Source of the DNA: Synanceia verrucosa
Taxonomy: Eukaryota; Chordata; Actinopteri; Perciformes; Synanceiidae
Direction: 5' to 3'
Assembly (NCBI GenBank): GCA_029721515.1
Contig: CM056550.1
Coordinates: forward strand, 16,863,119-16,927,118
DNA: 64,000 nt
The position numbers were made by a program, and so were the translations under genes. Under the pieces are notes generated by a model. That model was given only the letters and a program-made list of their open reading frames with translations, searched no databases and was not told the DNA's origin. Below, one piece after another: positions 21,277 through 33,600 of this stretch (within the stretch, counting starts at the first letter, position 1; the number at the start of each line of letters is the position of its first letter).

Positions 21277-24200
21277 TTTCTACAGGTGTGTCCTGAGCTG
21301 GAGGTCAGGAGAGGAACACACAGGTAAAAGCTGAAAAGGAGTATATTTACTTCAGTTCTGTGGTTGAGTGTATTATTTAAATTTAAAGGGAAATGTTTTC
21401 CTTGTTACTTTTATCTGTTTGCTTTTTATAATAAGATTTTTTCCTACAAAGATGAGATGAACCTTAAAGGAACCTTAAGGGAAATACTTAAAGCAGAGAG
21501 TTAGATTCCATCAGAATAAAACTTTTTACTTATTTTCTTACTGTTTACTTTTGAGTGTTTTTCTGAACTTCCAGCTGCTCTTATTTATTTTTATTTATTT
21601 CTATTTTTGTCTTGGCTTGTTAATCATCACTGCCACTGAACGCCGCTCCACTCCAGATCAATACATCCTCAGTGATCAGTCATAGCTGGTTACTCATTTT
21701 GAGTGTCTGTCTATAATAAGGTGAGCCAGCGCTGATCTCAGAGGTCATTTCAGGGTCACAGACGGTATTACTGACGGTCAGCTTTGAAAGGAAGCAGTGT
21801 TGCTTCGTTTCCACTGCTTGTTTCATCACTCCTCGTCCTCTTCTTCTATTCTCACCATCATTTACACTTCAAGAACTTTCTTATCGATCAAACAGAACCT
21901 CTGAAGAAAAGTCTGCAGCCTGTTTACAACCCTAACAAACAGTGAAATGTTAGAAATCATTACCAGTGCTACTCACCAGAGCCAGGCTTTCCTGTCAAAG
22001 TGCAGCAGACCCTCTGCCCTCTGCCTCTTATATGCTGGAAGGATGCAGCCACCAGTGGCCTTGCACCTGTTTCTCTCCCCGCTGGAGACGTTCTCCATTA
22101 AAGCCTTGGCTCCTGCTGCTGCAGACAGGATGCTTCCCTCCAGATGTACTGAGATGAGATGAGACCCTGCATTAGGCCTGTTAACAGGGTTTAACTGGAG
22201 GACAGACCAGCTTCGGCTCGGTGCATGAAAACTATTGGTCATGTTTGGTGCGTCCTCAGTCCGGCCTGTGGCTGTGAGTCACTGACTCATAATGTGCAGC
22301 GTTTTGATCGTCTTGCTCTCGTCGTTAGCTGCTAAACAAATGGCTCAAAGATTTATGGGAGACTCAAAGACTGTCTGCTCATCCACTGCATATTCATACC
22401 TCTTTCTAGTGCTCTGTGCATGCAGTGATAACTGTTTCTAGTCCAGCGGCTTTGATCCAGACTTAAATATCTTCACAACTGCTGGATGGATTTCTGTGAC
22501 CTTTGGCATTCAGTGTGTCCTCCTCCTGATGAATTGCTTTCTTAAAGGAACAGTGTGTTGCATTTAGTATATTTTAATTTAATTATGTTTTCTTTAGTGT
22601 TTAATCATCAATCCTTGAACAGCTTTAACCTCTTGAACCTGGATGTTTAATTACCTTCTTATTTCCAGCGTCTCTACAGATTATTTCCAGTTAAGTAGCT
22701 CAGAAATGTGATCACTTTGTCGTGAACTCTTCCTGCAGCCGGTGTTGTTATATCTGACTGTTAACATGTGTAACTACCCCGCACAGGTCTCAGCACTTTG
22801 ATCAGAAAGCAGCGTTACAGGGATGAATCACTTCCTGCCAGCGTCACGACTGGAGGGTAAGAGGTTCGCAGCCTGGTCGCCACACAGGTGCTGCAGGGCG
22901 AAGAGCTGCTCAGCTCAGAGCGAACATGTGTGTTAAATTACGTATGAGTAGCCGGGCTTGATGTTTGTCCGGATCTCTTTCTTTTCTTGGAGACGTTGTT
23001 TCTGGAAGAACAAATGTCTGCAGGCCTGTTGAAGCCTGTCAGACTTTCAGTTTGATTCCTGCTGTGAATTGATCTGCAGTATTAATGTATTAAAAGTTAG
23101 AAGAGCCGTTGACCCAAATACACTCTGGTGATATGAATATCTACATTCCTGTCAGTCAAAAACATTTGGCACAAATAAATTAATCCTTTTAAGACCCCTG
23201 AAGGAGTCGTCTAATTGAAATTGACTCGTCACATTTAACAGACATACATTAGCGGTGGATTAGCAGACAAACTCCTCATGATGTGTGAACATGAAGAGCT
23301 GTATCCTGTCACAGAGGCAGTTTATTTTAGCTTTTTATTCCTGAAGACACAGAGATGGACTGAAGACGCCCACTAACACCTCAAATTTCAAGTGGAATTA
23401 TCACCTTTTTATTGTCGTCAAAAAGAACCTGAAACATTTCAAAGATATTAAGATTGTCACATCAGATTGTGCAGGTGTACCTAATAAATTGGCCAGTGAG
23501 TGTATGAAACAAGGGACTGTATATAAAAATGTTTACTGAGGAAATCAGCCTCCTCCTTCTATTTTTAATGAACATTTTCATTCCCTCCATTTTTTCAACA
23601 CAACAGAAAAAAAACAGCTGACTGAAGTTTTAGCTCCTGAGAATGATGGAAAAAAATATCTTTATTCATGTTTTAATATCACTGTAAATGTAAATTAAAT
23701 CCTCCCTGCAAAATAAAATACATTTAAATGAACTTTCTGGAAACAAAATAAACTGGAAACTATTTTAAATAATTAGGGTGAATTTGAAAACAAGTCATTT
23801 AATTAAATCTGATGATTTTCTTTTTTTTTTTGATGAGGACTTTTGTCATTTCCTGTTGAAACAGGAAGTTGTCACAGGATTTTAAAGCACCTGGTGGAGA
23901 CAAACTGTGGAGATGTTTTCCAGCATGGTGAGCAGAATGGTTCCCAGGCAGCACATGTGGATTAAAAGATGATGAAAAAACAGTGAGTATTTATTTTTTT
24001 TTACACTTTGAGCTGCTCTCCTTCCTTTATTTTAAATCCTGACAGGCTCTCTCAGCTTGTGAACAAATGAACAATCTGCTGTTTCCACCACAAACATTTT
24101 AGTAATGTCCTCTAATGATGGTTTGCTCCTGATCCAGGATCAGATCTTTGGCTCATTTCATCAAATGATTCGTCTTACTGAGTGTTTCAGAGGTTTTATC

Positions 24201-24439
24201 CATTTATCCAAAAGCACTGAATGGAAACTACAACAACAAAACTCACTGACTGAACATATTTTTATTGGGGTTATTATTTTCACTCTTTAACTGATGTTTC
24301 CTGGAAAGTACTTTTTATATAAAAATATATACTTAGTTTTAATCCTGTTATGTGTTTTATCAGGTTGAAAATGGACATTTAAGACTTTAAGGCATTTGAT
24401 ATCAGCTCAGCTAATTATTGAAGGACAGTGGTTAACAAG

Positions 24440-24641
24440 CAGGGGTGTCATTAGACCTATTTTTAAAAATTCATAAGCCCCTCTAAATAATTTAGTGTTG
24501 TTTCATATTTTTATTTTTTGCAAAAAGTCAACAATTTTTTTTTTTTATTTTTTTTTTAAATTTACACTCACACACATATATATCCGTCTCCTGGGGCCAA
24601 AGCCCCCCTTAAAACCTCCTTAAAACCAAGTGACACCCCTG
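24440..24641. mobile_element. 202-bp hAT-type MITE with 8-bp target duplication
   Basis: Ends are CAGGGGTGTCA on the left and its exact inverse TGACACCCCTG on the right. The 8-bp TTAACAAG flanks both sides (24432-24439 and 24642-24649). A CAGGG terminus plus an 8-bp duplication fits the hAT superfamily. The inside is poly(T)-rich and non-coding. Confidence 0.88.
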
Positions 24642-26989
24642 TTAACAAGACACAGTTACAAACACTTTGGATTTTCTTCACTTGATTTTTTTTTTTTTTT
24701 TAAATGCTGCTTGTCTTCACCTGTTCAGACCTTCATATAAAAAATACCCATATAACACAAACAGTAATGGACTTTAATTTGTGTATTTATTAAGTACAAA
24801 GAGCAACAAAAACCATTGTTTCTTAAACCTCAGAAGTTTCCTTTGTGTTTCTGTTTGGAAAAGATTAGGAGTGTTTCTGGACATTTGTAGAGCGATGAGG
24901 AATAACTTTTTTGAAAGTTTTGAGGACTGGCTGCATTATAAGAAACTCAGTTTATTTAGAGAATATCCAGAGTTGGTCTGCAGAGCCTGTGAACGTCAGG
25001 AACCTTTAAACACAGTTTTTTTTCCAGATTGATCTCAAAGTTGTTGAAAATGAACCCCACTCTTCTGACAGGTTGTATCAAAGACGAGCAGCCGTGAAAT
25101 TCTCTCAGTCAAAGGAGAAAAAGTCGCTTTGTAAACGGACATGAAGCATCACAGGCTCGCTGGAGTGGATCCAGGCTCTTAACGAGCTTCTCAGTGAAAC
25201 CAGAGACGAGGGTCTCGGCATGTCCAGCTGGCCAGCTGCAGAGTGAGCGAGGCCCTGCAGGGAGCCGTTAACGCCGGGCCCCGGGCCCCTCTGGAACAGC
25301 TGAGGATGGAGACGGACGGCTGTTTAAATTCCTCCACAAAATGCACTGATGGGCAGAAAACGTCTCACTGATTGAAAGCCTGATGCTCGTCGTCTAGAAA
25401 GCCCTTCTGCTGCCCTGAAATCCACCTCATCCTCCAGCTTCCTGTTTCCAAGGAAACGGCAGACATGCATGGACGTACCAGAGAGAAATGACGTGAGGAG
25501 ACGGTGAAACAAGAGGAGGAGGAGGAGAGAGGAGATTCAGGAGGAATATTCCTGTCAGAGAAATCAAACATCCAAAAATAGGAGCGTGTTTGTAGAAAAT
25601 AAACAGCATCAATCTTCCTCCTCCTCACTGAGCTGCTCTTCATCAAACCGTGGACAGTAAATGGGTCTGAAACAAGAGTCAAAGATGTAGATGAGGAGCC
25701 ATTATATCATATTTTGACATCAAAATGATGTATGTGTGATGTATGTTGTGATCTGTTGCATAATAACAATAATTTGAGAGGCATAAAGTCCTCCTCTCGT
25801 CCAGATCCAGACCCTCGAGACTCGAGCATCATGAGCCATTTTTAGAGAACGGATGTTTTAAAAAGCCAGGAAGTGTTTGAACGCCTCCCTTCAGGCACTA
25901 ATGGCAGTTTGTTATTCTGTGACTACAGAGACCTGAACCTGACGCTGAGCCTTCAGGCTGGATGGATGTGACCTGGACCAGGACTCCTGAGGGGCTCAGC
26001 AGACTGGACCAGAAGCTAGATCTGGATCTGGATCTGGAGGGATGGAGGTGGGTGCTGTCAAACTGACACTGACATAGAAAGAAAAAAGATGATATCTGGG
26101 GACTCTACTGGTTTATTTACTGTAAAATCACCTTAAAATAAGACTCAAGCAGTCCTTTATGTCTACATAAGGAGTCAGCTGCCTTGTTTTCTACAGTAAC
26201 CCAGAAGGGACAAACCAAACATCATCACTCAGGAGAGGTTTCATGTGGTTGCAGTCTGCAGCTTCACCACTGGATGCTGCTAAACCCTTCACTGCTCCTT
26301 CTACTTTATCTCCTCAGAGGAAAGTCTAGCAGGCAGCTGTAAATATCCGATGATGTGACCATGTTTAATATCTGTGCATCTTCAGACACTGGTCTGAATA
26401 AAAACCACCTCTCATCTACAGAGATGATTGAGATGCCTTTGATGCTACATATGTGTGCTAATTATAAATGAAACATGACATAACAATCCGTCCATGCAAC
26501 AACGAGCAGCGTGCACAACAAGGATGATGCAGAATGTGACTCTGGACGGATCTTGTCCTCCTTTGTTGGCAGCTCGGTCTGCGTGGGCGAACACTCAAAA
26601 TCACAGCCAGTCTGTGAGATGCTCAAGGAAAAGTTGACTCCCTCTGCTGCCAAGAATCTGATGGCAAGAGAGGATGAGGGAGGAGGATGGATGCTGGCGG
26701 GTGGGGGAGGGGGCTTCATCCAACATGTATGAACAGTGGGATTAGAGTCCAGAGAGCCAGGTCCTGCTGTTACATCACAGTCATGTTATGTGGCTGAAGC
26801 TGCAGACTCACCAGCCTCAGCATACCAAACAGAAAGTGTGTTTTTAGCTGCACTCCTTGCTGCACACCTTTCCCCTCAGCCTGCTCTGTATCTCTCAGTC
26901 AGCTGAGCATGCTGGAGCAGCACAGTAGCCTATCAGCAGCCCCTCACTGCCCCCTCCCCCTGCAGACAGAGCGCAAAGAAAAGCCGCTC

Positions 26990-27461
26990 CATAAATTCCG
27001 TTTGGGCGCATTACCGAGCAAAGATGGCGCTCCTGCTGTCAGCACCTCGGACAGCTCCTGGCTCCTGGCGCTAAACTCAACCTCTGACTTCTTCTGACTC
27101 ACTGGCAGAGGTGTCACGTGTCTGATCTCGAGCTCGCAGATGATGTGACCGCATCCAGGTGTCGCGTGAAGCCGTGCGCCATAGCGCATAGAGAGAGACT
27201 ACAATCCTGGAGTGCTGAACAGGACTTTATCCTCCTCCTCTTCCTCTGCAGACAGTCCACATTAAATAGTTCACAGTAAACAGGCCTGCGGTGCTTCACA
27301 CCGGGACAGCCCGTCTTCATCACACCGGGGCGGGATGGAGGAGCCGCCAGTTCGGAAAGAAGAAATGAAGCTGTGTTCAAGAGCCAGTGTTGCCTAGTGT
27401 TTTTTTTTTTTTTCTCCGTTGAAACCTGCAGTTTGACTTGTGTTGTTTTTTAACGCTGCTG
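26990..27461 (+). promoter_or_regulatory. Probable aatk promoter / 5' UTR
   Basis: Relatively CpG-rich sequence directly upstream of the aatk ATG, with AAGATGGCGCTCC near 27021 and a poly(T) run at 27401-27414. No TATA box at a convincing distance. The assignment rests on position and base composition only. Confidence 0.3.
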
Positions 27462-30400
27462 ATGAAGATGCTGCTGCTGCTGCTGGTCATGATGTGTTCA
27501 GTGGTTTCCAGCCGCGGCTCTGCGCTCAGCTCCCATTTCAGCTCAGGTGAGGCCACATTCCACTGCTCACATCCCAGAATAATCCTGCTAATGAGCCATC
27601 ATTTGGTTATTAGCATGAGGCTGTGAAAGCGGTCTGTAAAGACCAGGACATGGATGTGTGTCCTTGACTGTTTACTGAGGTTTCAGATAAAAACATCATG
27701 GTGCAGTTTTCTGATCTGTCTCTGAGTTTAAAGGTGCAGCTCGGTTTTTTTTGTTTTTTTTTTTGTTTTTTTGAAAGGGATTGTGGGAGCACAGGTGCTG
27801 GTCCAGAGGAGGATCATGGGATGATGATGATGATGATGATGAAAGGTGAAATAACATCAGCTATTTTCCTTATGCAGTATAAGCAGCTGCTGCTCTGTCA
27901 TTCAGGTGGTTTCCATGGCAACTCCGGCTTCCCCATCTCTTGTTTCCAACAGTGAATAAAAAATGGATTTGGTCCGAGCATTTCCTAGAGATGTTTTAGA
28001 GATGGTGATGAAACAGAAGGCTTGTTTGAATCCTCTGCTGCCTTTCTTCTAATGGTTGCCATGGTTTCATGATGCCCTCCTGCCCTTTAACAAACATATT
28101 AATTGAATTGTATTAATCCTTGTTTTGGGCTATGCAGTAGTTTAGGTTTAAACCAGAGGAAGCTTTCGCTCCACTCTAGGAACCACATGAATATTTCTGT
28201 TTACCCTGCACACAGGACGCTAAACAACACGCCTTTTCATAGTTGCTTAATGCATCGGTTGTTTTCTTGATAGTTGTTCGTATAAATGCTCTCCTCTCTG
28301 TCAGGTGTGGCTTTTTCTAAACATGAAGTATGGCCTCACATTGTGGAGCTCGACAACAGAAACACTGCACAGCTCTGATCAGTAGGACGATGCTCTCTAA
28401 TTGATCTTTCCTTGGGATTGAATTTTATTTCCATTTCTGGTCATTTGTTGTTAATTGTTTGTTGGATGCAGTTATAGCTGATGATTTTCTTTGTCTTTAA
28501 ACATATTTCAGTGTTAAAAACGAGCTGTTCAAAATGTCAGCTGTGGTCCTGGATGTGTCTAATAATTGTTTATGTCATATCTAGTTTTCACTTTGATGGA
28601 AGGAGTATCTGATGATATTAATGCAGGAGGATTTTGATTTTTGACTTGATTTTCCTCTGGTGATGACCACCGCTTAGGGGGCGGGGCATATGGATGACAT
28701 CACAGCCTAGGGCAGGGTTATCAGTGGTGGAGCTGGTGGAGGTGGAGATTTTACCAGCAGTACTGGCTGGTTTCCCATGCAGGCCTCAGGTTCTTCACTT
28801 CACATCTTTCAGTGGACTCCTGGCTGCTCAAACAATGGTTCGCTTTAATTACATGGACTCATAACAGACTGAAGAAGGACTGAGTGTCCAGGCCAGCGCT
28901 AAACCAGGAGGTCCATTTGCTGCAAGACTAAGATCATGAGCAGGTAAACCGGGAGAGGAGGTGAGGAAGGAGACAGGGTTTAACCTGAGGAGGTGAGGAA
29001 GGAGACAGGCTTTAACCTGAGGAGGTGAGGAAGGAGACAAGCTTTAACCTGAGGAGGTGAGGAAGGAGACAGGCTTTAACCTGAGGAGGTGAGGAAGGAG
29101 ACAAGCTTTAACCTGAGGAGGTGAGGAAGGAGACAGGGTTTAACCTGAGGAGGTGAGGAAGGAGACAGGCTTTAACCTGAGGAGGTGAGGAAGGAGACAA
29201 GCTTTAACCTGAGGAGGTGAGGAAGGAGACAAGCTTTAACCTGAGGAGGTGAGGAAGGAGACAGGCTTTAACCTGAGGAGGTGAGGAAGGAGACAGGCTT
29301 TAACCTGAGGAGGTGAGGAAGGAGACAAGCTTTAACCTGAGGAGGTGAGGAAGGAGACAGGCTTTAACCTGAGGAGGTGAGGAAGGAGACAGGCTTTAAC
29401 CTGAGGAGGTGAGGAAGGAGACAAGCTTTAACCTGAGGAGGTGAGGAATGAGACAGGCTTTAACCTGAGGAGGTGAGGAAGGAGACAAGCTTTAACCTGA
29501 GGAGGTGAGGAATGAGACAGGCTTTAACCTGAGGAGGTGAGGAAGGAGACAAGCTTTAACCTGAGGAGGTGAGGAAGGAGACAAGCTTTAACCTGAGGAG
29601 GTGAGGAAGGAGACAAGCTTTAACCTGAGGAGGTGAGGAAGGAGACAGGCTTTAACCTGAGGAGGTGAGGAAGGAGACAAGCTTTAACCTGAGGAGGTGA
29701 GGAAGGAGACAAGCTTTAACCTGAGGAGGTGAGGAAGGAGACAGGCTTTAACCTGAGGAGGTGAGGAAGGAGACAGGCTTTAACCTGAGGAGGTGAGGAA
29801 GGAGACAGGCTTTAACCTCTAAAAGCTTTTTACTATGCTCCAGACCAGAGCAGACCAGAGGCCTGTGGTCTTCACTTGTGAACATCCTGCAGGGTTTGTT
29901 GCTCCTCTGACTCCTCTCCTCCTTTTGTTCACATTCATTTCAGTGATTAAAATGAGTTTCTGTCAACCTTGAATGGATGAAAAACAAACAATCATGCAGC
30001 TCTCTCTGAGACGTTAATGGTTCCATGCAACAAAGAGCAGCTGGAATCAATATTTTCCTCAGGTTCCTGTAGACAGCATCTGTAGGTCAGGTTTAGGGTT
30101 AATATTACCGCTTAATGAGGAAACTGTTTCTGCAATTAATGCGGTCATTGTTCATTCTAACTTACAGTGAAGGTAACTGTTTTATTGTGACGTCTTATTT
30201 GATGTTCTTATTATAGGGTTCACTTTAGTGCAGGTGAAACTGTAGTTTATAAGTTTGGTGTCAGATTTACTTTTCTACGTTTTTCAGTGTGTCATCATTA
30301 AGTGTAAAGTTTTTCTGTATGAGATTCACAGCATTAATATAATATGTCTGTAAAGACAGAGAGGACTGAGCGTCTCAGTGTGTCCTTATACGTGCCGCCC

Positions 30401-30617
30401 ACACATGCTTTTAGTGCATCTTAGTGAGCGAGCTCCACTGGTCCCTCACTGCTGATAACGCCTTCCCAGCCATGTTGAGAGCCGTGTGGAAGCAATAGAA
30501 CTTTAACTGCTCAGTACTTTTAAAAACAGCATGAATCCAGTTAAAAAAAGATGTGACATTTTTTATAAGTTTAAGCTCTCGCTGCTCTTTAACTTGCTGT
30601 TCTCGTGTTGCGATGCC

Positions 30618-30655
<38 letters not shown>

Positions 30656-33600
30656 AAACATTTGGGATGCAGCATCTCTGCAGTGATGCCAGCTTTCCCA
30701 TCCACTCACCTCCATGTCGCCTTGTTGAGGCCTGACTAATGGGATGGACGATGGAGCGTGACACCTGGTCACCTGTCTGGATCTCTGCAGCTCCAGACGA
30801 GGGTCTCAACATATTTTTGTTTACAAAATGCGTGGCGGACACGTCTGATGGAATATTATCCTCTGAAAACATCAATGAAAGTAGCTCAGTTTAATTTATA
30901 TTTTGCATAAATCTGTCTTGGCAACACTTTATTTGAGCATCAATGAGCAGAACTCATTTCTGACAATAATGGATGTGCAGGAATGTGATGAAAAACATTA
31001 TTTACATTATAACTTTTTTCTTGTAAAAACATACTGTTACTGATTAATCACTTAGGAAAATCGTTGGTGATTGAACAGTTGACAACAAACCGATTAATCT
31101 CTAGTTGTCAACAAGGTTGATTTTCAGTGGATGATCCGTTAATATGTTCATATTTTAATAGTGAGGAGTTTTTCTTTGTAATTTTAAAACGTTGATCAGC
31201 TGTTTTTACCTGAAAGCAGGAGTCCAGAGCTCTTTATGAATCAGATCCGTCCTCTTTCATCCAGCACCTAAAAACTCAAACAGAAATCCAGTTTGACGCT
31301 CAGCTCACCAGTGTCCTCTTCATATGATAAGATAGCAAGCCTCAAAATAAAGCAGTTTACTCTGCAGATGAACTCATGCAAGCTATTATTTCTTTTATTA
31401 CTTTGCCGGTCTGTATAATTATGAGTGTACTGAGGGAATAATTTCATTTCCTGTTTCCATTTGAGCCTCTCAGCTGAGGCATTAATGACAGACTGATTTG
31501 CGTCGGGCCGATACGAGTTAGAGAGATGTGCAGTTATCGTCTCGGCTCAGTTTGGTTGTTGTTTGGAGGGGAGTACAGCGCTAACTGCACAATCAATCAA
31601 TACGCCAAGTTATCGATTAATATTGATCCTGTTTTTGGTCCCTTTATTCTCCTCTGTGTCTTCCTGTTTCTCCTGTCCTTAACCTTCCTCTCTTTATGTA
31701 TATATTTCTATACATTAACAAATATATCAGAGCATCATTTCACAGCTTTAACAGGGACTCTTTCTTCCTCACTGAGTTCAGGAATGACAGGAAATGACTG
31801 GAATTTAACATCTCAATGAAAAATAATAATATTTTATTCTGCTTTTAGGTAAAACGACAATATTTATATTTGATCGTTGTTAAACACCACATATCTATGA
31901 ACTGTGCTGTAGAGGCCCTCCCAGTATCACAGCAGGCTCTTAAGCCTGTGATTTAGAGGGATTCATCTCCGGCCACCCTCGCCTGGCTGAGAAATGGAGT
32001 GATTGGTTCAGACTATGAGTGTGTCTTCATGCAGAGAGCGAGGAAAAGAGGAGTGTTAGTGGAAGAGTGAGAAGGAAAGGAGAGTCAGAGTGAAGCTCGT
32101 CGTTCAGGCAGAGCAGGAAATCAATCCTCTGCACCATAACAGCAACAAACTCAGCAGTATTTGTCACATTGATAAACTATGTATACACACACTCCAGAGT
32201 GTGGGATTGTCGGACCTGAAGGCGTTTGACCCGTGAGGTCAGTGCTGCTGTCGAACCTCCGTGTACGTCAGCAGCCACAACGCAGCAGATACTCCCTCAA
32301 ACCGTCTCCATGGCAACACGTCTCAGCCTCATCAATTCAGCATTTCAGGTCTCCGATCAAGGTCTGAGCGAGTGAATCAAACGAGCCTCTGTGCGTTAAT
32401 AAAGCAGGCAGACGCCACACGCTGGTTATTCATGCTATGTTGTGTGACAGTGTGTACTTCTACTGTGTTTATACATGTGCATGACGGTATTTGATAGAAT
32501 GAGCAAGAAAAGAGGGCATCTGTGTGGGCGGAGGTGTGAGTGTTTGCAGTATTTGATCCAGTTTCTAGTTTTGGACGCCTCCTCTCGTCAGATGAGCTCA
32601 TCCAATATTAAAAACATGGGTCAGTGTTTCCTGATCACTTCCTGTCCAGTTATAGTACACAGTACACAGTACACACTCTCCGTTTTACACTTTCTTTTTG
32701 GCAAGACTGAAAGTACACAAGCTTTTTGAGTAGATCTATTTTTGTAAGTTGGCATCAACAAAACCTTTGAGATATGCGTCCAGTAGACTCTCTGTTTTAG
32801 CTCCGTTTTGGTCTCCACCAACTCCTCAGAAAAATATCTGGTTTTATAGCTGCTAAACACTCACAGCCTCATGAGTGTCATGATAACACATTTTAGACAT
32901 GTGTTAATTAATACCACATTTTTACCATGAAGTGGTTGCAGTTATGTTCACTTTACCAACGACATCATAAAATTACTATGTAAACTTAATAAGTTAATAA
33001 TATTAGTCCAGCTCTTCAGTTTCTAGTCAGATATTCGTAGTGCGATAAGAAGTATGGGTGCTCATGTGGACAAACATCACAGGTGACAGCACTGGCCCAG
33101 TTCAAGCACTGGTTACATAAGAACATAAAAGAGTATACGTTTAGTGTGTTTGTGCTCATACATCTCCATGTAAGATTTATGTCTCTTGTGCGTGAATCCA
33201 GATCACCACGGTTACATAAATCAGAGAGCATGTGTTCTGATTCCACTTCTGAACAGGTAGTTCTTAATTTAGCAGCCGTTTCCTGCTCAAACCACTTCAA
33301 ATACATAATGTCCCTGGCTTTAAAGCCGCTCCACACATCGAAAACCACACAGCCTGATATACTAAAAGTGTCTCCATGGCAACCGTGCTTGAAAAAAAAC
33401 GGGTTAGAGAGGATGGGCTCCCTGTGATCGCTCATAATCATGGCAGACGCGAATCACAAACCTGGCCAGCGTCTCTCATTAATACATGAAAAAGACGCGT
33501 CGCTCTGTGAAGAGATGCTCTGCCTCTCTGCTCGGCCTTTTAAAGTGAAGACGCTTGATTGGTTAAAAGCTGCTCTTATGCAAATATCCAGGATAAACCA

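Larger units (their letters stand above)
21277..27461. other. pvalef / aatk divergent intergenic region
   Basis: About 6.2 kb between the pvalef ATG and the aatk ATG, which point away from each other. No coding exon is supported. It holds the hAT MITE at 24440-24641, poly(T) runs, and the regulatory sequence of both genes. The block from about 27000 to 27350 has more CpG and includes AAGATGGCGCTCC, a YY1-like motif, so the aatk start site may lie there. Confidence 0.45.

Noticed and set aside
30411..30875. 154-codon minus-strand ORF with poly-His
   Set aside because: The His run comes from the (ATG)n microsatellite; the rest matches no known protein.
33016..33441. 141-codon minus-strand ORF, with an overlapping 114-codon plus-strand ORF
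   Set aside because: No recognisable domain, both strands open by chance, and it lies inside aatk intron 1 with no splice or codon evidence.
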